From NCBI GenBank assembly GCA_021740915.1, contig JAIOYW010000007.1, positions 1-64,000 on the forward strand: a stretch of 64,000 nucleotides of DNA. Direction: 5' to 3'. Below are positions 37,338 through 44,695 of this stretch, piece after piece. The translations under genes and the position numbers were made by a program. The DNA is from Ignavibacteriales bacterium. Lineage in GTDB: Bacteria; Bacteroidota; Ignavibacteria; Ignavibacteriales; Melioribacteraceae. How positions within the stretch are numbered: the first letter of the stretch is position 1; every line of letters starts with the position of its first letter. Under the pieces are notes generated by a model. It worked only from the letters and a program-made list of their open reading frames with translations, made no database searches and was not told the origin of the DNA.

Positions 37338-38258
37338 TTAATTCATTGTCCCAAGCAGATAAAGCACTGCCATTCTCACTGCAACCCCGTTAGTTACCTG
37401 ATCAAGGATTATCTGGTAAGGTCCATCTGCAACTTCAGAGGATATCTCAACCCCACGATTGATAGGTCCGGGGTGCAGGATTAGAATATTCGGATTGTAT
37501 TTTTCAAGTCTTTCAGAAGTGACTCCGAAATAATTATGATATTCTCTGAGGCTTGGAATTGTCGTACCAGCGTCGCGCTCAAGCTGAATTCTGAGAATGT
37601 TGAGAACATCATTCTCTGCAATCGCTTTGTTAATATCATGGTAAATCTTAACTCCGAGCATCTCAATTCCACGGGGAATCATTGTCGGCGGACCACAAAG
37701 CGAAACTTGCGCTCCCATTGTTTTCAATCCATAAATATTGGAAAGCGCAACCCGGCTGTGTGCTATATCGCCGATGATACAAACTTTCAATCCATCCAGT
37801 TTTCCAAGTTTTTCACGAATCGAAAACATATCAAGCAATCCCTGGGTTGGATGTTCATGCCTTCCATCGCCTGCATTAATAATATTCGCTTTAGAAATCC
37901 TCGTCAGAAATTGCGGCACACCTGAAGACTCATGCCGAACAACTATCATATCGACTTTCATTGCTTCAATATTCCTGACAGTATCTTTAAAAGTTTCACC
38001 TTTCTTTGTACTGCTGGTAGAAGCTGAAAAGTTAATAACATCGGCACTTAATCTTTTTTGAGCAAGTTCAAATGATATTCTTGTTCTGGTAGAACTTTCA
38101 AAAAAAAGATTAACTATGGTTTTCCCCTGAAGAGTTGGAACTCTTTTTATTGGTCTTTCAAGTACTTCCCTGAAAGTAACGGCCGTATCAAGGATATTCT
38201 GAATATCATCTTTCGGAACTCCAAAAAGACCAATAAGATGCCTGCTGGAAAGTGACAT
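37338..38258 (-). CDS. pyrB: aspartate carbamoyltransferase catalytic subunit
   Basis: The protein is about 306 residues from MSLSSRHLIG, with GGAGG five or six bases upstream. It has the carbamoyl phosphate site FESSTRTRISFE, the HPTQGLLDM motif and the HPGPINRGVEI motif near the C-terminus. This is the classical PyrB catalytic chain, which joins carbamoyl phosphate to aspartate. A regulatory chain (PyrI) is not next to it. The stop of pyrR and the pyrB start are only one base apart, so translation is coupled. The upstream in-frame ATG is ignored because it lies inside pyrR. Confidence 0.96.
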   Translation of the reverse strand: MSLSSRHLIGLFGVPKDDIQNILDTAVTFREVLERPIKRVPTLQGKTIVNLFFESSTRTRISFELAQKRLSADVINFSASTSSTKKGETFKDTVRNIEAMKVDMIVVRHESSGVPQFLTRISKANIINAGDGRHEHPTQGLLDMFSIREKLGKLDGLKVCIIGDIAHSRVALSNIYGLKTMGAQVSLCGPPTMIPRGIEMLGVKIYHDINKAIAENDVLNILRIQLERDAGTTIPSLREYHNYFGVTSERLEKYNPNILILHPGPINRGVEISSEVADGPYQIILDQVTNGVAVRMAVLYLLGTMN

Positions 38259-38259
38259 A

Positions 38260-38814
38260 TTAATCCTCCTCTTCTTCGGGTGACTCGATAAGGTAAACAG
38301 AGTCTTCACCATCAAGTTCAGCCAATTTTACTTTTATCTCTTCATTTATTGAAGTCGGAATATTTTTTCCAATGAAATCGGCTTTGATAGGTAGTTCACG
38401 ATGTCCCCTGTCAACGAGCACACAGAGTTGAATAGTATTTGGTCTTCCGAGATCCATAAGTGCATCAAGCGCTCCCCGAACAGTTCTTCCTGTATATAAC
38501 ACATCGTCAATAAGTATGATGTCTTTATCGTTCAGGTCACAAGTAATATTCGTAACAGAAACTTCGGGCTGTTTCAGCCTTCGCCTGAAATCATCACGAT
38601 AGAGTGTCACATCGAGAATCCCGAATGCAGGCTCTGAACCGTCAATTTCAGATATCTTTTCTCTCAACCGATGTGCAATAAATTCTCCGCGTGTGCGTAC
38701 TCCAATCAGAACAAGGTTATTCAATCCCTTATTTTTTTCAAGAATTTCATGCGCAAGGCGGGTAATAGTGCGACGGATACCGTCTTTGTCGATAATTTTA
38801 GCTTTTATTTTCAT
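38260..38814 (-). CDS. pyrR: PyrR pyrimidine operon regulator / uracil phosphoribosyltransferase
   Basis: The 184-residue protein has the PRPP loop IILIDDVLYTGRTVRGAL near residues 95-112, the strongest mark of the PyrR family. In other bacteria PyrR binds pyr mRNA in response to UMP/UTP and controls transcription or translation, and it also has weak uracil phosphoribosyltransferase activity. Here it is the first full gene of the pyr unit. Its Shine-Dalgarno GGAGG lies within the hairpin described at 38817-38850, and its start overlaps the stop of a 20-residue leader peptide. I do not see the Bacillus PyrR-binding consensus. Confidence 0.92.
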   Translation of the reverse strand: MKIKAKIIDKDGIRRTITRLAHEILEKNKGLNNLVLIGVRTRGEFIAHRLREKISEIDGSEPAFGILDVTLYRDDFRRRLKQPEVSVTNITCDLNDKDIILIDDVLYTGRTVRGALDALMDLGRPNTIQLCVLVDRGHRELPIKADFIGKNIPTSINEEIKVKLAELDGEDSVYLIESPEEEED

Positions 38815-38873
38815 ATAAAAAAACCTCCTTGACTCACGTCTTGGAGGTTTAAATAATTAATGGAATTTTTCAT
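38811..38873 (-). CDS. 20-residue pyr operon leader peptide (candidate)
   Basis: The open frame reads MKNSINYLNLQDVSQGGFFI and then TGA. A good Shine-Dalgarno (AAGGAG) lies six bases before the ATG. Translation runs straight through the hairpin at 38817-38850, and the two Phe codons near the end (TTTTTT) form most of the hairpin's T-tract. The TGA shares two bases with the pyrR ATG. The layout resembles the PyrL leader of enterobacterial pyrBI, although the sequence is unrelated. I did not find other codon clues in it. Confidence 0.6.
   Translation of the reverse strand: MKNSINYLNLQDVSQGGFFI
38817..38850 (-). promoter_or_regulatory. hairpin with terminator form covering the pyrR ribosome-binding site
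   Basis: On the minus strand, AAACCTCC (38850-38843) pairs with GGAGGTTT (38828-38821). An AA/AA internal loop and a three-base stem, GAC with GTC, lead to a GTGA tetraloop, which fits the GNRA class. Seven T residues end the element. The GGAGG half is the pyrR Shine-Dalgarno, nine bases before its ATG. It could act as an attenuator, a translation block, or both. Confidence 0.7.
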
Positions 38874-38938
38874 ATTACTCCTTGTTTATCTCTCAGAATA
38901 AACTTAAAGGTTAAAAATACAATATCAAAAATAAATTG

Positions 38939-40123
38939 TTACTTAATAACTTTAAACTCAATTCTTCTGTTAATTTGTCTTCCGAATGCGGTTTTATTGT
39001 CAGCGATAGGCATCTTCTCACCTAGCCCAACAACACGGAGCCTGTTTTCAGAAATCCCTTTCGACATCAGATAATATTTAACTGCCTGAGCTCTCTGCTC
39101 GGAAAGCTTCTGATTAAAAACTTCTGATCCTATGTTATCAGAATGCCCCTGAATTTCAATTTTCATTTCCGGATTCTGGATCAAGACCTGAACAGTGTGG
39201 TAAAGAATTGGGTAGGCTTCAGGTGAAAGCCTGTTGCTGTTGAATTCATAATTTACACCGACTAATACCCAATTGTCATAACGCATCGCTGTTCCACTTC
39301 TGTCAACAGGCATTCCTCCCCTGTCAACCGGTTTTTCGACCACAACTTCTTTTATAACTTCACTCGGTATATATTTTTTAACAATATCCTCAATCCTGTC
39401 ATAATCAATTTCGGCTCTGACTGTTTGTAACTGATCGGGCTTCTGAGTCAGACCACCTGCGTATGAAGTATTATATCTTGTACTTGCTTCACCTTTATCA
39501 AGATAATAAAGTACTCCAAATTCAAATGTTGCATAACTGTCGTAGTTGCCGCCAATAAGAGTACTTCCGGCATTTTTTGTCCTGTCACCATCCAATGAGT
39601 AAATTGGTAACACATGAAGTCCGAACTCTGCATTCAGTTTGAAATCTTCGTCATATTCGAAAGTTCCGCCGAAAAGAAAATTTAACTGAAAATCGAGAAT
39701 GATATCCCCAATACCAATATTGGATGTTGTCGGAGAGGCTGGGTTATCAAGCATCCAGGCAGCAACTCCGACGCCCATCCCGAAATACGGATAAACTACT
39801 GCAGATGGGTCAAGTTTATAAAGCAGGTCAATATTGCTGTTAACTCCTGTCGACTTTGCATCACCGGTAGAACCAGCGAGTGTGTTTGTACCTTCGAGAT
39901 GAAAAAAACGAATAAGTGCGCGCAGGGACGTGGATTCGGTAAAATCCCTCTGCCCTGAAACATACAAGCCATAATTAATCATTGAGGGACTAAGGGTAGT
40001 ATTAACCAGTTTGGGGTATGATACACCGCCTCCAAGCACCCAGGCATCCTGAGGAACCTGAGCATAACTTTGTGAAATCACAACTGCCAGAAGCAGTAAT
40101 ATTGTTTTCTTTAATTTGTTCAT
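38939..40123 (-). CDS. OmpA-family outer-membrane protein
   Basis: The 394-residue protein has a signal peptide (MNKLKKTILLLLAVVISQSYAQ). Residues about 25-220 are beta-rich and probably a membrane barrel. The C-terminal 120 residues are an OmpA-like peptidoglycan-binding domain, with YEFNSNRLSPEAYP, IQGHSDNIGSEVFNQKLSEQRA and GRQINRRIEFKVI, which carry the Asp and Arg that bind diaminopimelate. It links the outer membrane to peptidoglycan. The gene lies upstream of the pyr leader on the same strand; no clear terminator lies between them, so read-through is possible. Confidence 0.9.
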   Translation of the reverse strand: MNKLKKTILLLLAVVISQSYAQVPQDAWVLGGGVSYPKLVNTTLSPSMINYGLYVSGQRDFTESTSLRALIRFFHLEGTNTLAGSTGDAKSTGVNSNIDLLYKLDPSAVVYPYFGMGVGVAAWMLDNPASPTTSNIGIGDIILDFQLNFLFGGTFEYDEDFKLNAEFGLHVLPIYSLDGDRTKNAGSTLIGGNYDSYATFEFGVLYYLDKGEASTRYNTSYAGGLTQKPDQLQTVRAEIDYDRIEDIVKKYIPSEVIKEVVVEKPVDRGGMPVDRSGTAMRYDNWVLVGVNYEFNSNRLSPEAYPILYHTVQVLIQNPEMKIEIQGHSDNIGSEVFNQKLSEQRAQAVKYYLMSKGISENRLRVVGLGEKMPIADNKTAFGRQINRRIEFKVIK

Positions 40124-40480
40124 AAATACCTCAACGGTTTCTAATCAAAATTTAATATATTTTTATGACTGTTCGCAACATTTTAGGTCAAAATTACATA
40201 GAAAATTATTTCTACTTGTAATTTTTCCCTGCCGTAAATTTATCAATATAAAATTTTATTGTGGAATATATAATAATTATTTGAAATTAGCCATAGTCTT
40301 TTAATTTTTTTTTTAAGTTTTTCATAGTTTTTGCAATAATTTGAATAAGTTAGCCCTCAATCAATAATATTATTCTTTAATCTATACTCAAATACTGTTT
40401 AATATTAATTTCCTGCAACAAGATTTTTTAATTTGAATTTAAAAATATATTTTTTGGATTATAAGACTTTTTAGAAGATC
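40124..40480. other. 357-bp divergent intergenic region between ompA and mlaE
   Basis: This is a very AT-rich gap between two divergently read genes, and it must hold promoters for both. A ten-T run lies at 40305-40314. I cannot make a firm promoter call. There is no gene in it that I can support. Confidence 0.6.
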
Positions 40481-41266
40481 ATGGATATTACCGGCAAAAT
40501 AGGAACTAAAACAGTTACAGTTATTGGGAATATAACTTATTTCTGGCAATTCTGCATTGAAGTGATGGCCAATATCTTCACCTTCGCAAAAAATATTCGA
40601 ATTGCCTCATTGGTACTGATGCGGCAGATTCTGTTTACCGGTTTCGATGCACTCGCACTTGTGTCTTTCGGGGGATTTATTATCGGCAGCGTTATTATTC
40701 TGCAGGGAAGTGCAATTTTCCCAAATCTTGCGAACAGCCAGTTAATGTTTACAATTCTTGTTTCAGTTGTAACCCGTGAATTAGCCAATTTTATTCCTGC
40801 TTTGATTTTGATTGCAAGATCCGGAACAGCTATGACAACCGAACTTGGTAATATGGTAATCAATAATGAAGTAGATGCTCTGGTCTCTATGAACATTTCG
40901 CCAATATCATATCTTGTTGTCCCAAGAACAATCGCCATGGTTTTCTCTCTTGTACCGCTTGGCATATATTTTAATATCATATCACTGTTTGCCGCAGGAA
41001 TAGTAAGCCAGTTTCTATTAAATGTAAATCTTGCCGACTTTAGTATTAAACTGTTTTCTCAACTTACTTTTCTCGATGTATTTATTAGTGTGATGAAATC
41101 AGTCAGTTTTGCATTCGCTATTGCCATTATAAGCTGTTATCATGGATTAAAAATTGATTTTGCAAGAACAGAGGTTCCGCAGCGTACATCAAAAGCTGTT
41201 GTCCATTCAATTAGCGCTGTTATTTTTCTTGAAATTTTGATTACAATCGTTTCCCTCCAGTATTGA
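40481..41266 (+). CDS. mlaE: MlaE-family lipid-transport permease
   Basis: The 261-residue protein has about five or six membrane helices and the family signature RSGTAMTTELGNMVINNEVDAL in the middle. The MlaE family forms the membrane part of ABC systems that move phospholipids between the inner and outer membrane. It is followed at once by an ATPase-like gene and an MCE gene, the usual Mla arrangement. The start has only an AGAAGA upstream. MlaB and MlaC homologues are not in the operon. Confidence 0.92.
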   Translation: MDITGKIGTKTVTVIGNITYFWQFCIEVMANIFTFAKNIRIASLVLMRQILFTGFDALALVSFGGFIIGSVIILQGSAIFPNLANSQLMFTILVSVVTRELANFIPALILIARSGTAMTTELGNMVINNEVDALVSMNISPISYLVVPRTIAMVFSLVPLGIYFNIISLFAAGIVSQFLLNVNLADFSIKLFSQLTFLDVFISVMKSVSFAFAIAIISCYHGLKIDFARTEVPQRTSKAVVHSISAVIFLEILITIVSLQY

Positions 41267-41267
41267 T

Positions 41268-41963
41268 ATGGGAAAACTTGAGGCTAAAAATATCACCCTG
41301 CGTTCTTCGGAAAAAATTGTTCTCGATGATGTATCTGTTGAAATTCCCTGGGGTGAACTGACTCTCGTTATGGGACCGCCGGATTCCGGCAAACAATTTT
41401 TTATTAAAACTATGGCTGGAATTTTAATTCCATCTAAAGGACAAATCCTTTATAATGGAATCAATATTTACGATGGAAATATTGCGACTCAGAAGAAACA
41501 TGATTTCCGTTGTTCTTTTGTTTTCCAGAATGGTGGACTTCTTGCGAACCTGACAATTTATGAAAATCTTAGGCTTGCCCTCGATAATTTTTTTCATAAA
41601 ATGAAGGATGATGAAAAAGTTGAGTTAATTCAAAATTATCTTTCTCGATATAATCTGCCCGGAATAATAAATAAACGCCCTTCGGAATTAAGTGTGGACA
41701 ATTTAAAAACCGTCGGGTTCATAAGGGCATTGATGATTGATCCGGTATTGCTTATTATGAATGAACCCTTTTCTGATTGTGAACTCAATACAGTTGATAT
41801 GCTGCTCGAAGAGATTGGTAAGTTGAAGCATAGAAAATTAACCATGCTCGTCGTTAATCAAACCACAGCTAATTTTGAAAAGATCGCCGATTGGGTTATT
41901 TTTATGGAACATGGAAAAATTGTTAACAAATCGAAATCTGATCAACAGGGAATGATGGAATGA
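41268..41963 (+). CDS. MlaF-like ABC ATPase with degenerate catalytic motifs
   Basis: The 231-residue protein has the overall fold of an ABC ATPase. The Walker A is GPPDSGKQ (36-43): Lys42 is kept but the Ser/Thr that follows is Gln. Q-loop Gln87 is kept (FVFQNGG). The signature motif is LSVDN (141-145) instead of LSGGQ. Walker B reads LLIMNEPF, with Asn165 in place of Asp and Glu166 kept. The H-loop His is replaced by Gln198 (VVNQTT). This makes strong ATP hydrolysis doubtful. It sits one base after mlaE and just before the MCE gene, so it is retained with the transporter and may have a structural or regulatory role. Confidence 0.88.
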   Translation: MGKLEAKNITLRSSEKIVLDDVSVEIPWGELTLVMGPPDSGKQFFIKTMAGILIPSKGQILYNGINIYDGNIATQKKHDFRCSFVFQNGGLLANLTIYENLRLALDNFFHKMKDDEKVELIQNYLSRYNLPGIINKRPSELSVDNLKTVGFIRALMIDPVLLIMNEPFSDCELNTVDMLLEEIGKLKHRKLTMLVVNQTTANFEKIADWVIFMEHGKIVNKSKSDQQGMME

Positions 41964-41964
41964 T

Positions 41965-43029
41965 ATGAAATTACGGATGAAACATACAGGTTACTTTGTT
42001 ACATCATTCGTGGGAATCGCACTTGTCGTTTTTTTTGCCCTTCTAATACTCATCTCAGTCGATAAGAAGATTTTTTCCACCAAACACTCCTTTTACACAC
42101 AATTCAGTGATGCAGTCGGATTGTCTTCTTCCACACCAGTCCTCTTTAAGGGATATAATATTGGAAGAGTTACCAATTTCACTTTAAACGATGAGAACAA
42201 GGTTGATGTTGAAATTCTGATCTATGAAGATTTTCTCCCGAAAATTGTTGAAAGTTCTGTAATCCGTAAAGTATTGAACCCGATTACCAGCACAAGTTCG
42301 CTTGAGTATATTGTAGCCCTTCAGGAGTCTGAAAACATTAGTATCGGAGGATTTATTACCTCCTACGATTCGTTTGAGGGGAGGAAATTTTTTATTGAGA
42401 ACAGAATGCAGCGTTCAGGTGAATTCCTGTTTTCAATGCTTGAAAAGATGGACGAATTGCTCTCGGTACTGGTCAGCCAGGACAGCCTTGAAAAATCTGT
42501 TACTTACACTTTGCTTTATAATCTTTCGGCGATGTCAGAAGATTTGAAAATTGCTTCAAAAAATATCAACTCAACTTTGACTGCTGTAGAACGTATGTTT
42601 TCCGAAGATCAGAGTTCGCTGAACCGAGCACTTGAGGGACTTGCTCAAGTTTCAGAAGACCTGCAGGAGACCACAACACGGATCAATAATGTTGCAATCG
42701 ATGCCGATACTCTACTCAATAATTATAAGGATCCTGAAGGCTTAATCGCTAAAATGGTTGATCCGGGCGGAAACAAACTTGTCGATCCTGCTTCGAAATT
42801 ATTAATCGGCGGAGATAAATTAGTTACCGAGAGTGTTAAATTTATTGAATATCTGAATTCTGAAGCCGCATCAATTTCTCTTCTGCTTGAGAAAGTTAAT
42901 GTCACGTTAAATCAACTCCAAACCACACTTGAAGGAGTTAACAATAACCCCCTGATCAATTTCGGCGCTTCTGAAAAACAGAAAAAATACTCCGATGGAT
43001 CAAAAATCAGGATTAAAGAAATTGAATAA
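41965..43029 (+). CDS. mlaD: MCE/MlaD substrate-binding protein
   Basis: The 354-residue protein has one N-terminal membrane helix (about 10-32) and then an MCE domain with FSDAVGLSSSTPVLFKGYNIGRV. The remaining 220 residues are largely helical, with coiled-coil-like stretches, as in MCE proteins of other lineages. MlaD-type proteins sit on the inner membrane facing the periplasm and pass lipid to or from MlaE. It lies two bases after the MlaF-like gene. Its end overlaps the downstream lipoprotein frame by 35 bases. Confidence 0.92.
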   Translation: MKLRMKHTGYFVTSFVGIALVVFFALLILISVDKKIFSTKHSFYTQFSDAVGLSSSTPVLFKGYNIGRVTNFTLNDENKVDVEILIYEDFLPKIVESSVIRKVLNPITSTSSLEYIVALQESENISIGGFITSYDSFEGRKFFIENRMQRSGEFLFSMLEKMDELLSVLVSQDSLEKSVTYTLLYNLSAMSEDLKIASKNINSTLTAVERMFSEDQSSLNRALEGLAQVSEDLQETTTRINNVAIDADTLLNNYKDPEGLIAKMVDPGGNKLVDPASKLLIGGDKLVTESVKFIEYLNSEAASISLLLEKVNVTLNQLQTTLEGVNNNPLINFGASEKQKKYSDGSKIRIKEIE

Positions 43030-43999
43030 ATTGACATTAATCTTCCTGCTATTCATTTTTATCTCATGTTCCGGCGTAGATAAAACTTTCGAAGAAAAAG
43101 TTCATACAACGAACGAAAAATTATTCGCGGATGAATATTTCCAGAGAGGCAAGGGACATTTCCGCATGGGTAACTACAGCAATGCACTTTTAGCTTTTGG
43201 AACCTCTTACCAGTATTATTCGCTTATTGATTTTGTCGGAGGTAAAATTGCAAGCTCTCTTGAATTGGCTAAATGCTATAATCAACTTGGTTCAGCTGAT
43301 TCAGTTGAGTTACAAATAAAAAAGGGGGAGATACTTGATAAGCTTACCGGCGGGCAGAACAGATATAAAATTTTACTTACAAAGTCTGAAATTCTTTTTG
43401 CGCAAAATAATTATACCGGAGTTATTGAACTTCTCAAGGGGCAGAATTTTTTACACGCCCCAAATAATATCCAGATACAACTTTATAGCTACCAGATACT
43501 CTCTGAAATTCAAATCGGGAAGACATCAACACACCTCAATGATCTTTCCCATTTGCTCAAAGATTTTGACGAAGAAGAACCTTTGAGCGTTCATGACCCT
43601 GATGCCTATAGTTTTGGTTTTTATGCACTTGGTTATGCCGAGTTCAAAAGCAATAACTATGCTATTGCAAGGACAAATCTCACAAATTCTCTAATAATTG
43701 ATAAAGCCCTTCCAAATTATCCGGGAATCGCTGATAATCTTGCTATCCTCGGAAAAATTGAATCTGCAACGGGTTCTCATTCAATTTCTGCTGCCCATTA
43801 TCTTAGAACCTCAGAAATTTACAGCATGCTGTTTGAAGATGAAAAAGCTGCAAAGATGAAATTCAGGTATATTCAGGAATCAGTTGCTTCCGGAGCCGAG
43901 AAATCCTCTTTTATGCTGGAACTTGAAAATTTACTGAAATTCAGCAGCGATGATGGTTTGAAAAAACAAATTGAAGAATTCACACGGGGGATCAAGTAA
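42995..43999 (+). CDS. predicted lipoprotein with TPR-like helical repeats
   Basis: The protein is up to 334 residues. A hydrophobic segment ends IFISCSGVD, so the Cys is probably lipidated. The mature part is helical, with a repeating pattern of Tyr, Ala and Leu (ALLAFGTSYQYY, YALGYAEFKSNNYAIARTNL) that looks like TPR units. The ATG at 42995 lies within mlaD; a TTG at 43022, with AGGA upstream and a tighter signal peptide, could be the real start. It follows the MCE gene, so it may serve the same transport system, for example at the outer membrane. No named family is clear. Confidence 0.7.
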   Translation: MDQKSGLKKLNKLTLIFLLFIFISCSGVDKTFEEKVHTTNEKLFADEYFQRGKGHFRMGNYSNALLAFGTSYQYYSLIDFVGGKIASSLELAKCYNQLGSADSVELQIKKGEILDKLTGGQNRYKILLTKSEILFAQNNYTGVIELLKGQNFLHAPNNIQIQLYSYQILSEIQIGKTSTHLNDLSHLLKDFDEEEPLSVHDPDAYSFGFYALGYAEFKSNNYAIARTNLTNSLIIDKALPNYPGIADNLAILGKIESATGSHSISAAHYLRTSEIYSMLFEDEKAAKMKFRYIQESVASGAEKSSFMLELENLLKFSSDDGLKKQIEEFTRGIK

Positions 44000-44000
44000 C

Positions 44001-44489
44001 ATGCCCTCCACTCCTCAGCGTCCGCATTGGGATGAATATTTCCTTAAACTTGCAATGCTTGTTTCCGAGAGGGCAACATGCCCACGGATGCATTGCGGCT
44101 GTGTCCTCGTTAGAGAAAAACGAATACTTTCGACTGGATATAACGGTTCCATCCCAGGAGACGATCATTGCGAAGAAGCCGGCTGCCAGATTGTTGACAA
44201 TCATTGCATCCGGACAATACACGCGGAGATGAATGCAATACTTCAATGTTCTATCCATGGAATAAGTACCGCCGGCGCAACAGCATATGTAACAAACATG
44301 CCATGTACTAACTGTGCAAAAGCGCTTATTACAGCAGGAATTGTTGAAATTGTGATTTTCTCGGATTACCACGACACACTGGCTGAAGACTTTTTTACCC
44401 GCGCCGGGGTTGTTCTTAAACGCCTTCCGATACCATCCAAGACTATCAATTACGATCTGGAAAATTTTTCCTCCGCAAAAAAATATTAG
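44001..44489 (+). CDS. dCMP/cytidine deaminase-family zinc enzyme (ComEB-like)
   Basis: The protein is 162 residues from MPSTPQRPHW. The zinc site HAEMNAI holds the His and catalytic Glu, and PCTNCAKALI holds the two Cys ligands. An N-terminal CPRMHCGCVLV and the SIPGDDHCEEAGC loop resemble the deoxycytidylate deaminase group, which forms dUMP. An activity on dCMP is likely, although the family also includes other deaminases. It is the last gene of the mla operon and starts one base after the lipoprotein gene stop. Its role there may be accidental. Confidence 0.88.
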   Translation: MPSTPQRPHWDEYFLKLAMLVSERATCPRMHCGCVLVREKRILSTGYNGSIPGDDHCEEAGCQIVDNHCIRTIHAEMNAILQCSIHGISTAGATAYVTNMPCTNCAKALITAGIVEIVIFSDYHDTLAEDFFTRAGVVLKRLPIPSKTINYDLENFSSAKKY

Positions 44490-44695
44490 ATTATTAATAC
44501 TTTCAGTATCGTTAATTCAATACCATTTTTTAATTTTTCGACACAATTATTTATCTGAATTGATTCAATTCTATTAAAATTATTGTGTGATTTGAAAAAC
44601 AGTAACAGATTCAGTTTGCCCTAAATCTTTATGTTTTTTCACTTTGATCAATAAAAAAGCATTATTTTAGAAATCTTGAAAAAAGGTTTTAGCAT

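Noticed and set aside
38901-38928. Promoter with TTGATA at 38923-38928 for the pyr leader
   Set aside because: No convincing -10 element lies at a proper distance; the site may be elsewhere.
38821-38938. Bacillus-type PyrR-binding anti-antiterminator upstream of pyrR
   Set aside because: The known consensus loop is not visible; only the leader peptide and hairpin are supported.
40305-40314. Ten-T run upstream of mlaE, considered as a phase-variable tract
   Set aside because: It lies about 165 bases before the start in AT-rich DNA and no promoter spacing supports it.
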